A stretch of DNA of 64,000 bases from Synergistes jonesii. Its GTDB lineage: Bacteria > Synergistota > Synergistia > Synergistales > Synergistaceae. Below, piece after piece: positions 24,008-31,787 of this stretch (its first letter is position 1; each line of letters begins with the position of its first letter). The notes below the pieces were generated by a model that saw nothing but the letters and a program-made list of their open reading frames with translations, was not told where the DNA came from and made no database searches. The stretch spans positions 15 to 64,014 of the forward strand of contig NZ_JMKI01000002.1 of NCBI RefSeq assembly GCF_000712295.1, in the 5' to 3' direction. A program made the translations under genes and the position numbers.

Positions 24008-24100
24008 TTATTTCTTGGAAAGGCCGAAGTATGAGTCCATGCAGCCATGCAGCACGTGCATCGCGTCAAATCCAGCGCGTCAAAGCATCGATAACGACAT
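24008..24100 (-). CDS. Candidate small ORF with in-frame UGA, upstream of the double-cubane gene
   Basis: A very strong Shine-Dalgarno sequence (GGGAGGTGGG) lies a few bases before ATG 24,100. The frame reads MSLSML, then UGA at 24,082, then RAGFDAMHVLHGCMDSY and a short end before UAA at 24,008. Read through, it gives a 30-residue peptide with one internal Cys; read as stop it is a 6-codon leader peptide. A TATGAT-like promoter box lies around 24,155. The cell has selA and selB, so selenocysteine is possible, but I do not recognise the peptide, and the pairing after UGA (a 4-base CGCG stem) is a poor SECIS candidate. It lies 132 bases upstream of the double-cubane gene. Confidence 0.25.
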
Positions 24101-24533
24101 GAACCCACCTCCCGCAAAAAAGCAAACGACTTGACCGGCTTATGCGGTATTTTATCATACTTTAGAGAGAATTTTTCACAGCGTCTATGTTCGCCCGCAC
24201 AATTGGGGCAGCGTCCGCGATTCTGCTCGCACTTATGCAGGCAAACCAAAAAAGCGGCGGCGCGGCGCGCCGTTTGAAAATGAAAATAAAAAATGCGACC
24301 GGCGCGCGGCGCGAAAAGCGCATGACGGGGCGGCGGCATAAAGGCGAATTTTCCCAGCCGCGGCTTTTACAGTTTCATCAGCTCAAGAGCGGAGCGCGCG
24401 CCGTCGTTCAGATTTTTCACCGTGGAGCGCTCCTCTGTCGAGCGGATCTTGCCAATGCCTGCGGCAAAGATGAACTGACATAAGAATGAAAAGAAAGATA
24501 AATATTTCACTTAAATAGCTCGCGCTCTTTTCT
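24101..24533. other. Intergenic stretch without a recognised gene
   Basis: The 5' half holds the minus-strand signals of the small ORF/double-cubane transcript. On the plus strand a TTGACC/TATCAT pair near 24,134-24,167 resembles a promoter. Open frames here are composition-driven, lack ribosome-binding sites and have no recognisable domain. Confidence 0.5.
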
Positions 24534-24562
24534 TTGCAATATCGAATGAAAGGGGCTACAAT
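24534..24562 (+). promoter_or_regulatory. Promoter of the class II aldolase gene
   Basis: TTGCAA (24,534-24,539) and TACAAT (24,557-24,562), 17-base spacer, about 45 bases before the aldolase ATG. Confidence 0.75.
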
Positions 24563-24607
24563 TAATGCACAGGCACCTTACTATAAAAATCTCAGGAGGA
24601 GATTCCA

Positions 24608-25870
24608 ATGGATGTAAATAGCAAAGCGTATCAGGAACTGCTGAAAAAGCGTCCGCTGAACGTGCAGGCACGCTTCGGCGACAGCGCGATGGGGCTGGTC
24701 AGCGGGCGTGATATAGCTGCGGCGGCCAGGGAAGTCGATTCCATCTGCCTTGCGGCGAACGCTCGCCATCCGCTCGTCATAAAGGCGGCGCTGCGCGCGG
24801 CGAAGAAGCTCAACGCCGCGATTCTCATCGAGCTCGCGAAATCAGAGTCAACATATTGCGGCACGACCTTCGAAAACGCGCCGGATTACGCGCTGAAATA
24901 TTCGGAAGAGATCGGACATGGAGCGGTCTTCGGCCTCCACGTCGACCATTACGCGATCAAGGGGCAGGCCGACGTGTTGAAGGCCGTAGGGCAGCTAACA
25001 AAGATAACGGCCAACGGATTCACCTCCGTCGCCCTCGACGCGTCGCACCTCGAAGACTACGAGAACTTCGCGGCTACGCGTGCCCTTGCGGGATGGCTGC
25101 CGACGGAGCTCGGCCTCGAGGTAGAAGTCGGAGAGATCAAGGGCCCAGGCGAGCTTTCAACGGTAGAGGAAGCCCTCTATTACATCGGCGGGCTGAACGC
25201 GTGGCAGATATTCCCCGACTATCTCGCTATATCGAACGGAAGCCTCCACGGTACCTATGACCCGGCGGTCGGCCAGATGGAAGGCATCGACCTCAAGCGC
25301 ACGAAGGAGATCGCCGACGCTATCGCACCCTTCGGCGTAGCGATAGCGCAGCACGGGATTTCCGGCACGCCGCTCGACAAGGTCTCGACCTTCCGCAAAT
25401 ACGGCATCCGCAAAGGCAACGTCGCGACGCTCTTCCAGAACGTCTACTTCGGCATCAAGATGGATCCCGATACCGGCAACGCGATCACCGAAGGCGGCAC
25501 CTACACGAAGGAAAACGACCGCGGCATCTCGAGGGAGCTCTGGGAAAAGATCGTGGCGGCCGGTGATGCGAAGGGCATGAGCAGAAAGAGCGGGGATTAC
25601 AAGAAGCTCAATCTGCCGTTCTGCGAGATGATTCTCGCCGAACCCCAGCCGATCATCGACAGAATCCTCGACGAGATGCAGTACTGGGCTGAGCGCTTCA
25701 TCAAGGCCTTCGGGGCCGAGGGCAGCGCCGACGCGGTAGCCGAGATCATGGCAAAGCGAGTAGACCAAAACGCGTCGCCTGACCGCAAGGTCCTCACGGA
25801 AAGAAAGAACTACACGAAAGCGACGGCTCCCGGCAAAGGCGGAAACGACGGAAAAGATCACGACGAATAA
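24608..25870 (+). CDS. Class II fructose-bisphosphate aldolase
   Basis: A 420-residue zinc aldolase of the long class II type. The metal/catalytic region GLHVDHYAIKGQ is at residues 109-120 (Asp113, His111 and His114), followed by SVALDASHLEDYENF and the phosphate-binding loop QHGISGTPL. LEVEVGEIKG is the conserved acidic strand. The expected reaction is reversible cleavage of fructose 1,6-bisphosphate in glycolysis/gluconeogenesis, although tagatose-type or related substrates cannot be excluded. It has AGGAGGAG before the ATG, its own promoter and a strong terminator, so it is a single-gene unit. The C-terminal ~25 residues are charged and probably disordered. Confidence 0.88.
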   Translation: MDVNSKAYQELLKKRPLNVQARFGDSAMGLVSGRDIAAAAREVDSICLAANARHPLVIKAALRAAKKLNAAILIELAKSESTYCGTTFENAPDYALKYSEEIGHGAVFGLHVDHYAIKGQADVLKAVGQLTKITANGFTSVALDASHLEDYENFAATRALAGWLPTELGLEVEVGEIKGPGELSTVEEALYYIGGLNAWQIFPDYLAISNGSLHGTYDPAVGQMEGIDLKRTKEIADAIAPFGVAIAQHGISGTPLDKVSTFRKYGIRKGNVATLFQNVYFGIKMDPDTGNAITEGGTYTKENDRGISRELWEKIVAAGDAKGMSRKSGDYKKLNLPFCEMILAEPQPIIDRILDEMQYWAERFIKAFGAEGSADAVAEIMAKRVDQNASPDRKVLTERKNYTKATAPGKGGNDGKDHDE

Positions 25871-25893
25871 ACGATTATTCGCACGGAATGTAG

Positions 25894-25928
25894 AAACGCG
25901 GGCCATGCAGAGCATGACCCGCGTTTTT
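25894..25928. terminator. Bidirectional terminator between aldolase and acyl-CoA ligase
   Basis: Stem AACGCGGG/CCCGCGTT with an inner CATGC/GCATG stem and a T run on the plus side. It serves both convergent genes. Confidence 0.88.
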
Positions 25929-25940
25929 ATGCGGTAGGGC

Positions 25941-27455
25941 TCATTGCTGTTTTTCTATTTTCATTTTGCGCAGCTCGCGGCGCAGAATTTTTCCCGTCGG
26001 CGAAAGCGGGTACTCGGTAACGAAACCTATCTTGCGCGGAACCTTATAGTGAGCGAGACGCTCCTTACAATACTCCATAAGCTCCTTCGGAGTCGCCTCG
26101 GCGCCTTCGTTCAATATGATAAAAGCCTTGACGAGCTCGCCGGCGACATTATTTTTCTCGCCGACGGCGACAGCGGCGTGGACCGCCGGGTGCGAGCAGA
26201 GGACCGCCTCGACTTCCTGCGGGTACACGTTGAAGCCGCTGACGATGATTATATCGGTCGCGCGGTCGACAATCTTTATATAGCCGTCGTCGTCGATGCG
26301 GACAACGTCGCCCGTGTTGAACCACTCGCCGCGGAAGCGGTCCTTCGTGTTGACCTCGTCGCGGAAGTAGCCGGGGACGACCGACGGACCCTTTACCCAG
26401 AGCACGCCTTCATCGTGAAGCCCGATAAGCTTGTTTTCACGGTCGCGGATCTGTACTTCATAGCCGGCGAAGGGCAGCCCGACCGTGCCGAGCTTCCTCG
26501 TATCCTCCGTGCGGTTGGCCGCGACGACCGGCGAGCATTCCGTGAGGCCGTAGCCTTCGATGATGCCCACGCCGAGATATTCCTTGCAGCGCTTGTCAAG
26601 CTGTATGTTGAGCCTGTCGCCGCCGGTAACGACGTGCTCTATGCCTCTCAGGCGCTCCCCCTTCTTCGCGAGGGCGCCGAGGAGGAATGACATTATCGTC
26701 GGCACGGCGATTATCTTATTTACTCCGGCTCCTTTAATCGCCGCGACGGTATTGTCTACCGGGACGAAGTTCGGCACAATCGCCTGTTTCATGCCTGCGA
26801 TGAGAGGCAGGATTCCCGCGATTATGCAGCCGAAGGTGTGGAAGTTAGGCAGTACGTTGAGAAAAACGGATTCTTCTTTCACGAGGCCCGGGATGTGGTC
26901 GCTTATCGGCGTGAGGTTGCCTATTATATTCGAATGAAGGCAGATGACGGCTTTCGGCAGCCCTGACGTGCCAGAGGTAGAGAATATAACCGCTGTTTTT
27001 TCGTCTTCAGGTTTTCCCATTCTGCCCTGCCATGACGGCAGAGGTCCTTCGAGCGTGGTGGCGACGAGAGGAAAATCGATCGGAAAGCCGTCCGCTTTTT
27101 TACAGCTTTCCTCCGTCAGCACGACTGCGTTCACGTCGAGCATTTTTATCGTGTTGATAAGGTTCGCAACACCGGTACGTGCGTTCAGCGGCGCGACCGC
27201 GCCGCCGAGGCGCCAGCACGCTATCGAAAGGGCGTGGACCATCGGCGAATTCGGCAGCAGCACCGCGACGCGCTGCCCCCTTCCGAAGCCCGCTCCCTTT
27301 AATTTAGCTTCGCAGTCGTCCGCAAGGGCAAGAAGGCGCTCGGCGCTCCACCACTCGCCCTGCCACCAGAAACAGGGTGATTTCTCTCTGCCGCGCCACG
27401 CGTCGGCTACTGCGTCCTCAAGGCGTTCGGACCTAAACTTTGTCGTAATCATCAA
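25941..27455 (-). CDS. AMP-dependent acyl-CoA ligase
   Basis: A 504-residue ANL-superfamily enzyme. The nucleotide loop FSTSGTSGLPKA is at residues 158-169, EGYGLTECSP is the A5 motif, and WFNTGDVVRIDDDGYIKIVDR contains the A7/A8 hinge. The catalytic lysine is in SPTGKILRREL close to the C-terminus. It activates a carboxylic acid with ATP and couples it to CoA (or another thiol). The hydrophobic acyl-binding region suggests a fatty or aryl acid, but the substrate is not readable. GGTGGGGTG lies about 10 bases before the ATG. No other fatty-acid gene is adjacent. Confidence 0.88.
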   Translation of the reverse strand: MMITTKFRSERLEDAVADAWRGREKSPCFWWQGEWWSAERLLALADDCEAKLKGAGFGRGQRVAVLLPNSPMVHALSIACWRLGGAVAPLNARTGVANLINTIKMLDVNAVVLTEESCKKADGFPIDFPLVATTLEGPLPSWQGRMGKPEDEKTAVIFSTSGTSGLPKAVICLHSNIIGNLTPISDHIPGLVKEESVFLNVLPNFHTFGCIIAGILPLIAGMKQAIVPNFVPVDNTVAAIKGAGVNKIIAVPTIMSFLLGALAKKGERLRGIEHVVTGGDRLNIQLDKRCKEYLGVGIIEGYGLTECSPVVAANRTEDTRKLGTVGLPFAGYEVQIRDRENKLIGLHDEGVLWVKGPSVVPGYFRDEVNTKDRFRGEWFNTGDVVRIDDDGYIKIVDRATDIIIVSGFNVYPQEVEAVLCSHPAVHAAVAVGEKNNVAGELVKAFIILNEGAEATPKELMEYCKERLAHYKVPRKIGFVTEYPLSPTGKILRRELRKMKIEKQQ

Positions 27456-27553
27456 TATTTAACACCCCACCAGATTTGTCGTCATAATTATCACAATATA
27501 GTCAGTTATTATACACGTAAAAAGTAAAAAACATGAGAATAACGCAATAAAAT

Positions 27554-29146
27554 TTATTCCTTGCCGATCCTGATCCTGCGTTGGAAGATTCCCTTGCCGT
27601 CGGCGCAGTGCACGAGTGCCATCGCCTTGTTGAGCGGCGTGTGGCTGCGCGGGTCTATCGTAAGGGTCGCGTGAGTCAGCGGAAGATTCCTCGTGGCGAG
27701 CAGCGTGTGGCGTATCGCTTCCCCGCGGAAGCCCGGCGCGTTCTCAAGCGCGGCGGCGACCCACATAACGCCGTCGTAGGCGAGCATCGCAGCCGTCGTC
27801 TCCTCCTGCGGGCACTCCTCGTTGTAAAGGCGCTTGTAATCCTTCAGCACCGAGCGAATCGCCGGATCGAGATAAGATACCTCGTTTATCCACCATGAGC
27901 CTGCCGCCGCGGCCCCGGCCAGTTCGTAGATTCTGTCCGCGTATCCTTCGCCGAGTATAAGCCCGCCGTAACCTGAGCTTCGCAGCGCCGAGATAAGCGC
28001 CGCCTTATCCTCCGTCCGCCCAGCTATTATAACGAGCTCAGCCCCGCTATCCGCCGCGGCTTTAGCGATCTGCAGGCGCCCGCGCGAGTCTATGTCGGCG
28101 AAAGGTATCTCCGCCGTTACGGAGACGCCGAAGGCCGCCGCCCATTTGCGCGAGGATTCGAAAATTTCCTTCGAAGGTCCGTCGGATATGTCGTAGCAGT
28201 AAGCGACGCTCTTAGTCAGCAGAGCCTGCGACGCGTAATACGACAGCATCTTGCCGCGGTAATTCATGTCGTTCGCGATGCTGAATGAGTAAAGGAAAGG
28301 CAGAGCGCCGTTCTGCATCTCCTCCTCTTCCGGGGGTGTCTGCGAGACGAAGACGAGCGGCACTTCAAGGCGCTCGGCCACGCGCGCAATCGTTTCCGCG
28401 CAGCTGTTGTCCGCCGCCATCATCATGAGAAAACTTTTATCGCTCATCGCGGATTCGACGGCCTTTTCCGCGGCGGCCGGATCCTTCGGCAGGTCGAAGC
28501 CTACGACCTTCAGAGCGTAGCCGCCCCTGATCGATTCCATCGCGTTCGCGCGCTCTACCGCGAGCTGAGCGGCGCGCAGACGCACGTGGGCGCTGCGGGC
28601 TCCGGCGCCCGACATCGGCGCGAAAAACGCGACGCGCAGTTCGTCCCCCACTGGCGTCCTCTGCCGCCCTATCTGGAAGAAGAGCAGCAGAAGAAAAGTT
28701 ATCGCTACGATTATCATTATGCCGCTGCTCAGATTTTTTTTGTCTCTGCCGGCATGCCTCGGCCTGCTTGCAATGCCTCCGCCTATCTGCTTGAGATTGC
28801 CAGGCACGGCGACGAAGTCCTTGCGCTCGGCTAAGCCCTCTTCGTCCGACCTTAGCGCGAGCGCGCAATTTATCAGCTCGGCAGTCCTCTCCGCCTGTTT
28901 CTCCGTAAAGCCCATGAGCTGGCGGAAACGCCGCTCCTCTTTTTTGCCTATAATAGGATTCTGCGAGCCGGGGCGCCAGCCGTCTCTCAAAAGCTGGCGC
29001 AGTGCAAAGGTGAGGTGAAAGACCTCGTCGGCCGCTTCAGAGCAGCGATTCTCCAGAAGCTGTGAAAGGCGGTCGGGGTCCTCTAAAATATTTACGCCGT
29101 ATTCCTCTGTCAGCTCCGCCATAACGCGGCGAAAATCGTCAGCCAT
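27554..29146 (-). CDS. Membrane-anchored type 1 periplasmic-binding protein with cytoplasmic N-domain
   Basis: About 530 residues from ATG 29,146 (GAGAGGTG upstream). Residues 1-~60 are helical (EEYGVNILEDPDRLSQLL, a pattern also seen in small effector-associated helical domains), and 60-140 are basic. A single membrane helix spans about 142-160. Residues ~165-530 form a Leu/Ile/Val-receptor-type type 1 periplasmic-binding domain (LRVAFFAPMSGAGARSA, PLVFVSQTPPEEEE, AELVIIAGRTEDKAALI). There is no signal peptide, no ABC permease and no histidine kinase domain. It probably reports an extracellular ligand to the cytoplasm or a partner. It is monocistronic and divergent from the DUF1850 gene. Confidence 0.7.
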   Translation of the reverse strand: MADDFRRVMAELTEEYGVNILEDPDRLSQLLENRCSEAADEVFHLTFALRQLLRDGWRPGSQNPIIGKKEERRFRQLMGFTEKQAERTAELINCALALRSDEEGLAERKDFVAVPGNLKQIGGGIASRPRHAGRDKKNLSSGIMIIVAITFLLLLFFQIGRQRTPVGDELRVAFFAPMSGAGARSAHVRLRAAQLAVERANAMESIRGGYALKVVGFDLPKDPAAAEKAVESAMSDKSFLMMMAADNSCAETIARVAERLEVPLVFVSQTPPEEEEMQNGALPFLYSFSIANDMNYRGKMLSYYASQALLTKSVAYCYDISDGPSKEIFESSRKWAAAFGVSVTAEIPFADIDSRGRLQIAKAAADSGAELVIIAGRTEDKAALISALRSSGYGGLILGEGYADRIYELAGAAAAGSWWINEVSYLDPAIRSVLKDYKRLYNEECPQEETTAAMLAYDGVMWVAAALENAPGFRGEAIRHTLLATRNLPLTHATLTIDPRSHTPLNKAMALVHCADGKGIFQRRIRIGKE

Positions 29147-29249
29147 TGCCGCACCTCTCATTCATTCAGTAGTATACAACAACAGGCCTTTAAATAATAC
29201 GATTGAAAAAGGGCCGGGCTGATGATATTCTGAGCACGGGGTGAGACAA

Positions 29250-29792
29250 ATGAACAGAAAAGCATTCGCCGCACTCTTTATTCTGCTGACGCTGCCGGCG
29301 GCGTTTTTCGCCGCGGCTCAGGGGTGGAGGGCCGACAATTTGTCAATACTCGATAAAGCCGGAAAAATAATTTTTTCCGCGCCCGTCCCCTTCGGCTTCA
29401 GATTCACCACGAGCTACATCCACTCTGTGGAGCGCACTCCCGTGGAAGACGAATACGCGCTCTGCGGAGGGAGGCTGTGGGTCTGGCAGGAGCGCGTCAA
29501 ATCGTCGAACGCGGGGATGCCCTGCCTCAAACCGGAACACGGGCTCTACATCAGCACGCCGGAATGGATGATATTCCAGGGAGGGCGCGAGTCGTGGGAG
29601 CGCTTCTTCCTGCGGGTCGGCAACGAGGAGTTCGGCCGCAATAAATTAAGGATGCCGCCTTTCGGCGAGACGGAGCTCTTCAAGCGATTGCCAGAAGAGC
29701 GCCTGACGATAGCGGCCTCGGCCGATGCCATCGCAAATTCCCGGACGACCGGCATCAAGGCGCTCTTCGGGAAAAAGCCTTCGGAAAATTAA
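29250..29792 (+). CDS. DUF1850 protein, TRAP-TAXI associated
   Basis: About 180 residues from ATG 29,250 (GGGGTGAG immediately upstream). An N-terminal hydrophobic segment (residues 4-23) exports or anchors the protein. The DUF1850 core TSYIHSVERTPVEDEY is clear. DUF1850 proteins commonly sit beside TAXI-type TRAP transporters and are thought to be accessory subunits, but a mechanism is not known. Here the TAXI genes are 1-4 kb away on the opposite strand. The gene converges with and touches the minus-strand membrane-protein gene (stops overlap by 4 bases). Confidence 0.8.
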   Translation: MNRKAFAALFILLTLPAAFFAAAQGWRADNLSILDKAGKIIFSAPVPFGFRFTTSYIHSVERTPVEDEYALCGGRLWVWQERVKSSNAGMPCLKPEHGLYISTPEWMIFQGGRESWERFFLRVGNEEFGRNKLRMPPFGETELFKRLPEERLTIAASADAIANSRTTGIKALFGKKPSEN

Positions 29793-29815
29793 AAAAGGCC
29801 CTCGAGCCCGAGGGC
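29789..29815 (-). terminator. Terminator inside the 3' end of the membrane-protein gene
   Basis: Minus-strand GCCCTCG/CGAGGGC hairpin followed by six T; the T run includes the stop codon of the gene. Confidence 0.75.
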
Positions 29816-30658
29816 GAAAAGCAGGGCTCCGCAACAGAAGATAAGGAATTTAAAACTTACAGGCAAACGCCGCAGTAAGCCGTCGGCTGCCGCCGCCACG
29901 CGCCGCGCCGACGGCATAACGCCCTCCTTTATTATAAAGACCTTCAGCCAAAAAAATAAAAAATCCGCGCCGAACATCGGCAGAGCGGAAAGGCCGAGAG
30001 AGAGTCCGACGTTTAGCGGGAAAAAGAGCGCGGCAATCGTAGCGGGATAGAGAAGCGCTTCAAGCGTCGCGCCGACCCCGGCGAAGCCGGCGCGCTTCGC
30101 CGCGCCATTGGGAGCGAGAACAATAAGGGAAAAGGCCAGCAGGACAAAGCCCGCTTTTCCGCACGCGTCAGCGCTTTCAAAGAGCAGCGGCGACGCATAG
30201 GTCTCAAAGGAAAGCAGCGCTCCCGGGAGGCCGCAAAGAGAGGCAAAGAGCAGGAATAAAGACAAAGAGGCCGCGAGCGCGGCGAAAAACTTTACCCCGC
30301 GGTCACAGAGAAGGGAAATCAAAATATTCTCGCCGGCCGCCAAACAGTCTAAGCGCGAAAGAATCACGGCAAGAAAAACGAGAGCGAAGAAAAAAAACAT
30401 TCCCCGCCGAAACGGCGCAAATGCCGGAAGGGAACCCATCGGAATAAAATAAAACGCGGCACAGAAAAATATCGCAGAAAAAAGGGAAAGGAAGCGTGCG
30501 CGCGGCACAAGTGCGGAGGCAACGCCGGAAGATGCTCCGTATCCTGCGTTCTCCGCTTTAAAAAACTTTTCTTCGAAGAGCGCGAAGAGGAACGAAAGCG
30601 AAATTGTTATATAAGCAAGAGCTATCGCTGACGCGATAAAAATAAACGTTCTATACAT
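29789..30658 (-). CDS. Polytopic membrane protein of unknown function
   Basis: A 289-residue, very hydrophobic protein with about eight predicted membrane helices (roughly residues 4-27, 56-77, 87-103, 121-143, 168-184, 202-226, 229-246 and 268-286). The helix count and a conserved-looking FFWLKVFIIKEGVMPSARR loop before the last helix recall subunit NuoH/HyfC of complex I-like enzymes, but no diagnostic quinone-site motif is evident and no hydrogenase or Nuo gene is nearby. It lies downstream of the TAXI transporter genes, separated by a terminator. Its 3' end carries a terminator hairpin. Confidence 0.6.
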   Translation of the reverse strand: MYRTFIFIASAIALAYITISLSFLFALFEEKFFKAENAGYGASSGVASALVPRARFLSLFSAIFFCAAFYFIPMGSLPAFAPFRRGMFFFFALVFLAVILSRLDCLAAGENILISLLCDRGVKFFAALAASLSLFLLFASLCGLPGALLSFETYASPLLFESADACGKAGFVLLAFSLIVLAPNGAAKRAGFAGVGATLEALLYPATIAALFFPLNVGLSLGLSALPMFGADFLFFWLKVFIIKEGVMPSARRVAAAADGLLRRLPVSFKFLIFCCGALLFALGLEGLF

Positions 30659-30705
30659 CTGGAAAATAAAATGCGCCGACTTGCGGCGCGAGTCGAGCCG
30701 TCGCT

Positions 30706-30735
30706 TAAAAAAAGAGCCGCCGTAAGGCGGCCCTT
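30706..30735 (-). terminator. Terminator after the TAXI binding protein
   Basis: Minus-strand GCCGCC-TTAC-GGCGGC followed by TCTTTTTTT, 20 bases after the stop at 30,752. Confidence 0.9.
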
Positions 30736-30751
30736 TTCCATCGGCTTCGTA

Positions 30752-31705
30752 TTACTTAATGAGCCCCTTCTCCTTGTAGAACTTCTCCGCGCCGGGATGC
30801 AGCGGAGCCGTAAGGCCGTCGAGGGCTCCCTTAAGGGTGATTTCCTTGCCCTTAGCGTGGACGGCCGCTATATCCTTCAGGTTGTCGAACATTGCCGTCA
30901 GGAAGTCGTATATCTGATCGGCGGGAACGGAATCATTGGTGATGAGTATCGCCATGACGGCCGGCGTCTTCGTGTCCTTGTCGATTCCTTTATATGTCTT
31001 CGCAGGAATCGTGCTGGGTACGAAGAAGGGGTAGGCCTTGTGCAGCTTCGCGAGGAAAGCGTCATCGAAGTTCAGCAGGTCGACGTCTTTGGTTGTCGTG
31101 AGGTCCATGATCGAAGCCGTCGGGAAGCCGGCGACGACGAATCCGGCGTCGATCTGATTGTCCTTGAAGCGGCTCGTTACCGCAGCAAAGTCGAGGAAGT
31201 CGGCCTTCTTAAGGTCTTTATAGGTGAGCCCTGCCAGCTTGAAGATCGCCTGGACGTCGCCTTCAACGCCCGAACCGGGGGCGCCGACGCCGACGCGCTT
31301 GCCTTTAAGGTCGGAGATGCTTTTGATCCCGGCATCCTTCGCAACGACGACCTGGACGTTTTCAGGGTAGAGAGAAGCTACCGTGCGGATGTTCTTAAGG
31401 GGTTTGCCCTGGAACATCAGCTCGCCGTTGTAGGCCCAGTGTGTGATGTCGTTCTGCACGAAAGCGATTTCGATGCCCTTAGTCGCGATGAGGTTCGCAT
31501 TCGCGACAGAGGCGTTTCCCGTCTCGGCCGTGCACTGAATCTTGCCGCCCTTTGTGACCGCGGAAGCGAGAGCTCCGCCCACCGCGTAGTATGTGCCGCT
31601 TGTGCCGCCTGTCGCGATCGACAGGTATGTCGCCGCCTGCGACGCCGTTGCAATCGAGAGAGCCGCTATCAGCGCGACCGTTGTTACGATGATACCCTTT
31701 TTCAT
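30752..31705 (-). CDS. TAXI-family TRAP transporter solute-binding protein
   Basis: About 317 residues from ATG 31,705, with GGGAGGAAAT upstream. A signal peptide (KKGIIVTTVALIAALSIATASQAA) precedes the mature domain, which begins with YLSIATGGTSGTYYAVGGALA, the hallmark of TAXI binding proteins. Further family features are AETGNASVANANLI, IAFVQND and KGKRVGVGAPGSG. It delivers a substrate (glutamate-, carboxylate- or amino-acid-like in studied cases) to the fused TRAP permease encoded 83 bases upstream. Transcribed with the permease and ended by the terminator at 30,706-30,735. Confidence 0.93.
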   Translation of the reverse strand: MKKGIIVTTVALIAALSIATASQAATYLSIATGGTSGTYYAVGGALASAVTKGGKIQCTAETGNASVANANLIATKGIEIAFVQNDITHWAYNGELMFQGKPLKNIRTVASLYPENVQVVVAKDAGIKSISDLKGKRVGVGAPGSGVEGDVQAIFKLAGLTYKDLKKADFLDFAAVTSRFKDNQIDAGFVVAGFPTASIMDLTTTKDVDLLNFDDAFLAKLHKAYPFFVPSTIPAKTYKGIDKDTKTPAVMAILITNDSVPADQIYDFLTAMFDNLKDIAAVHAKGKEITLKGALDGLTAPLHPGAEKFYKEKGLIK

Positions 31706-31787
31706 TTGTATTTCCTCCCTGTTTTTTTTTTGCAAAGCGGGACAGCCGGTCCCGCTTACCGCCTGTTTGTCTCCGCCGAACGAACGG

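Noticed and set aside
23872-24339. Minus-strand frame of 155 codons upstream of the double-cubane gene
   Set aside because: It crosses the promoter region, has irregular Cys/Arg-rich composition and no ribosome-binding site; the small frame with GGGAGGTGGG in another register fits the local signals better.
24187-24483. Plus-strand frame of 98 codons before the aldolase gene
   Set aside because: No ribosome-binding site, low-complexity basic composition and no recognisable domain.
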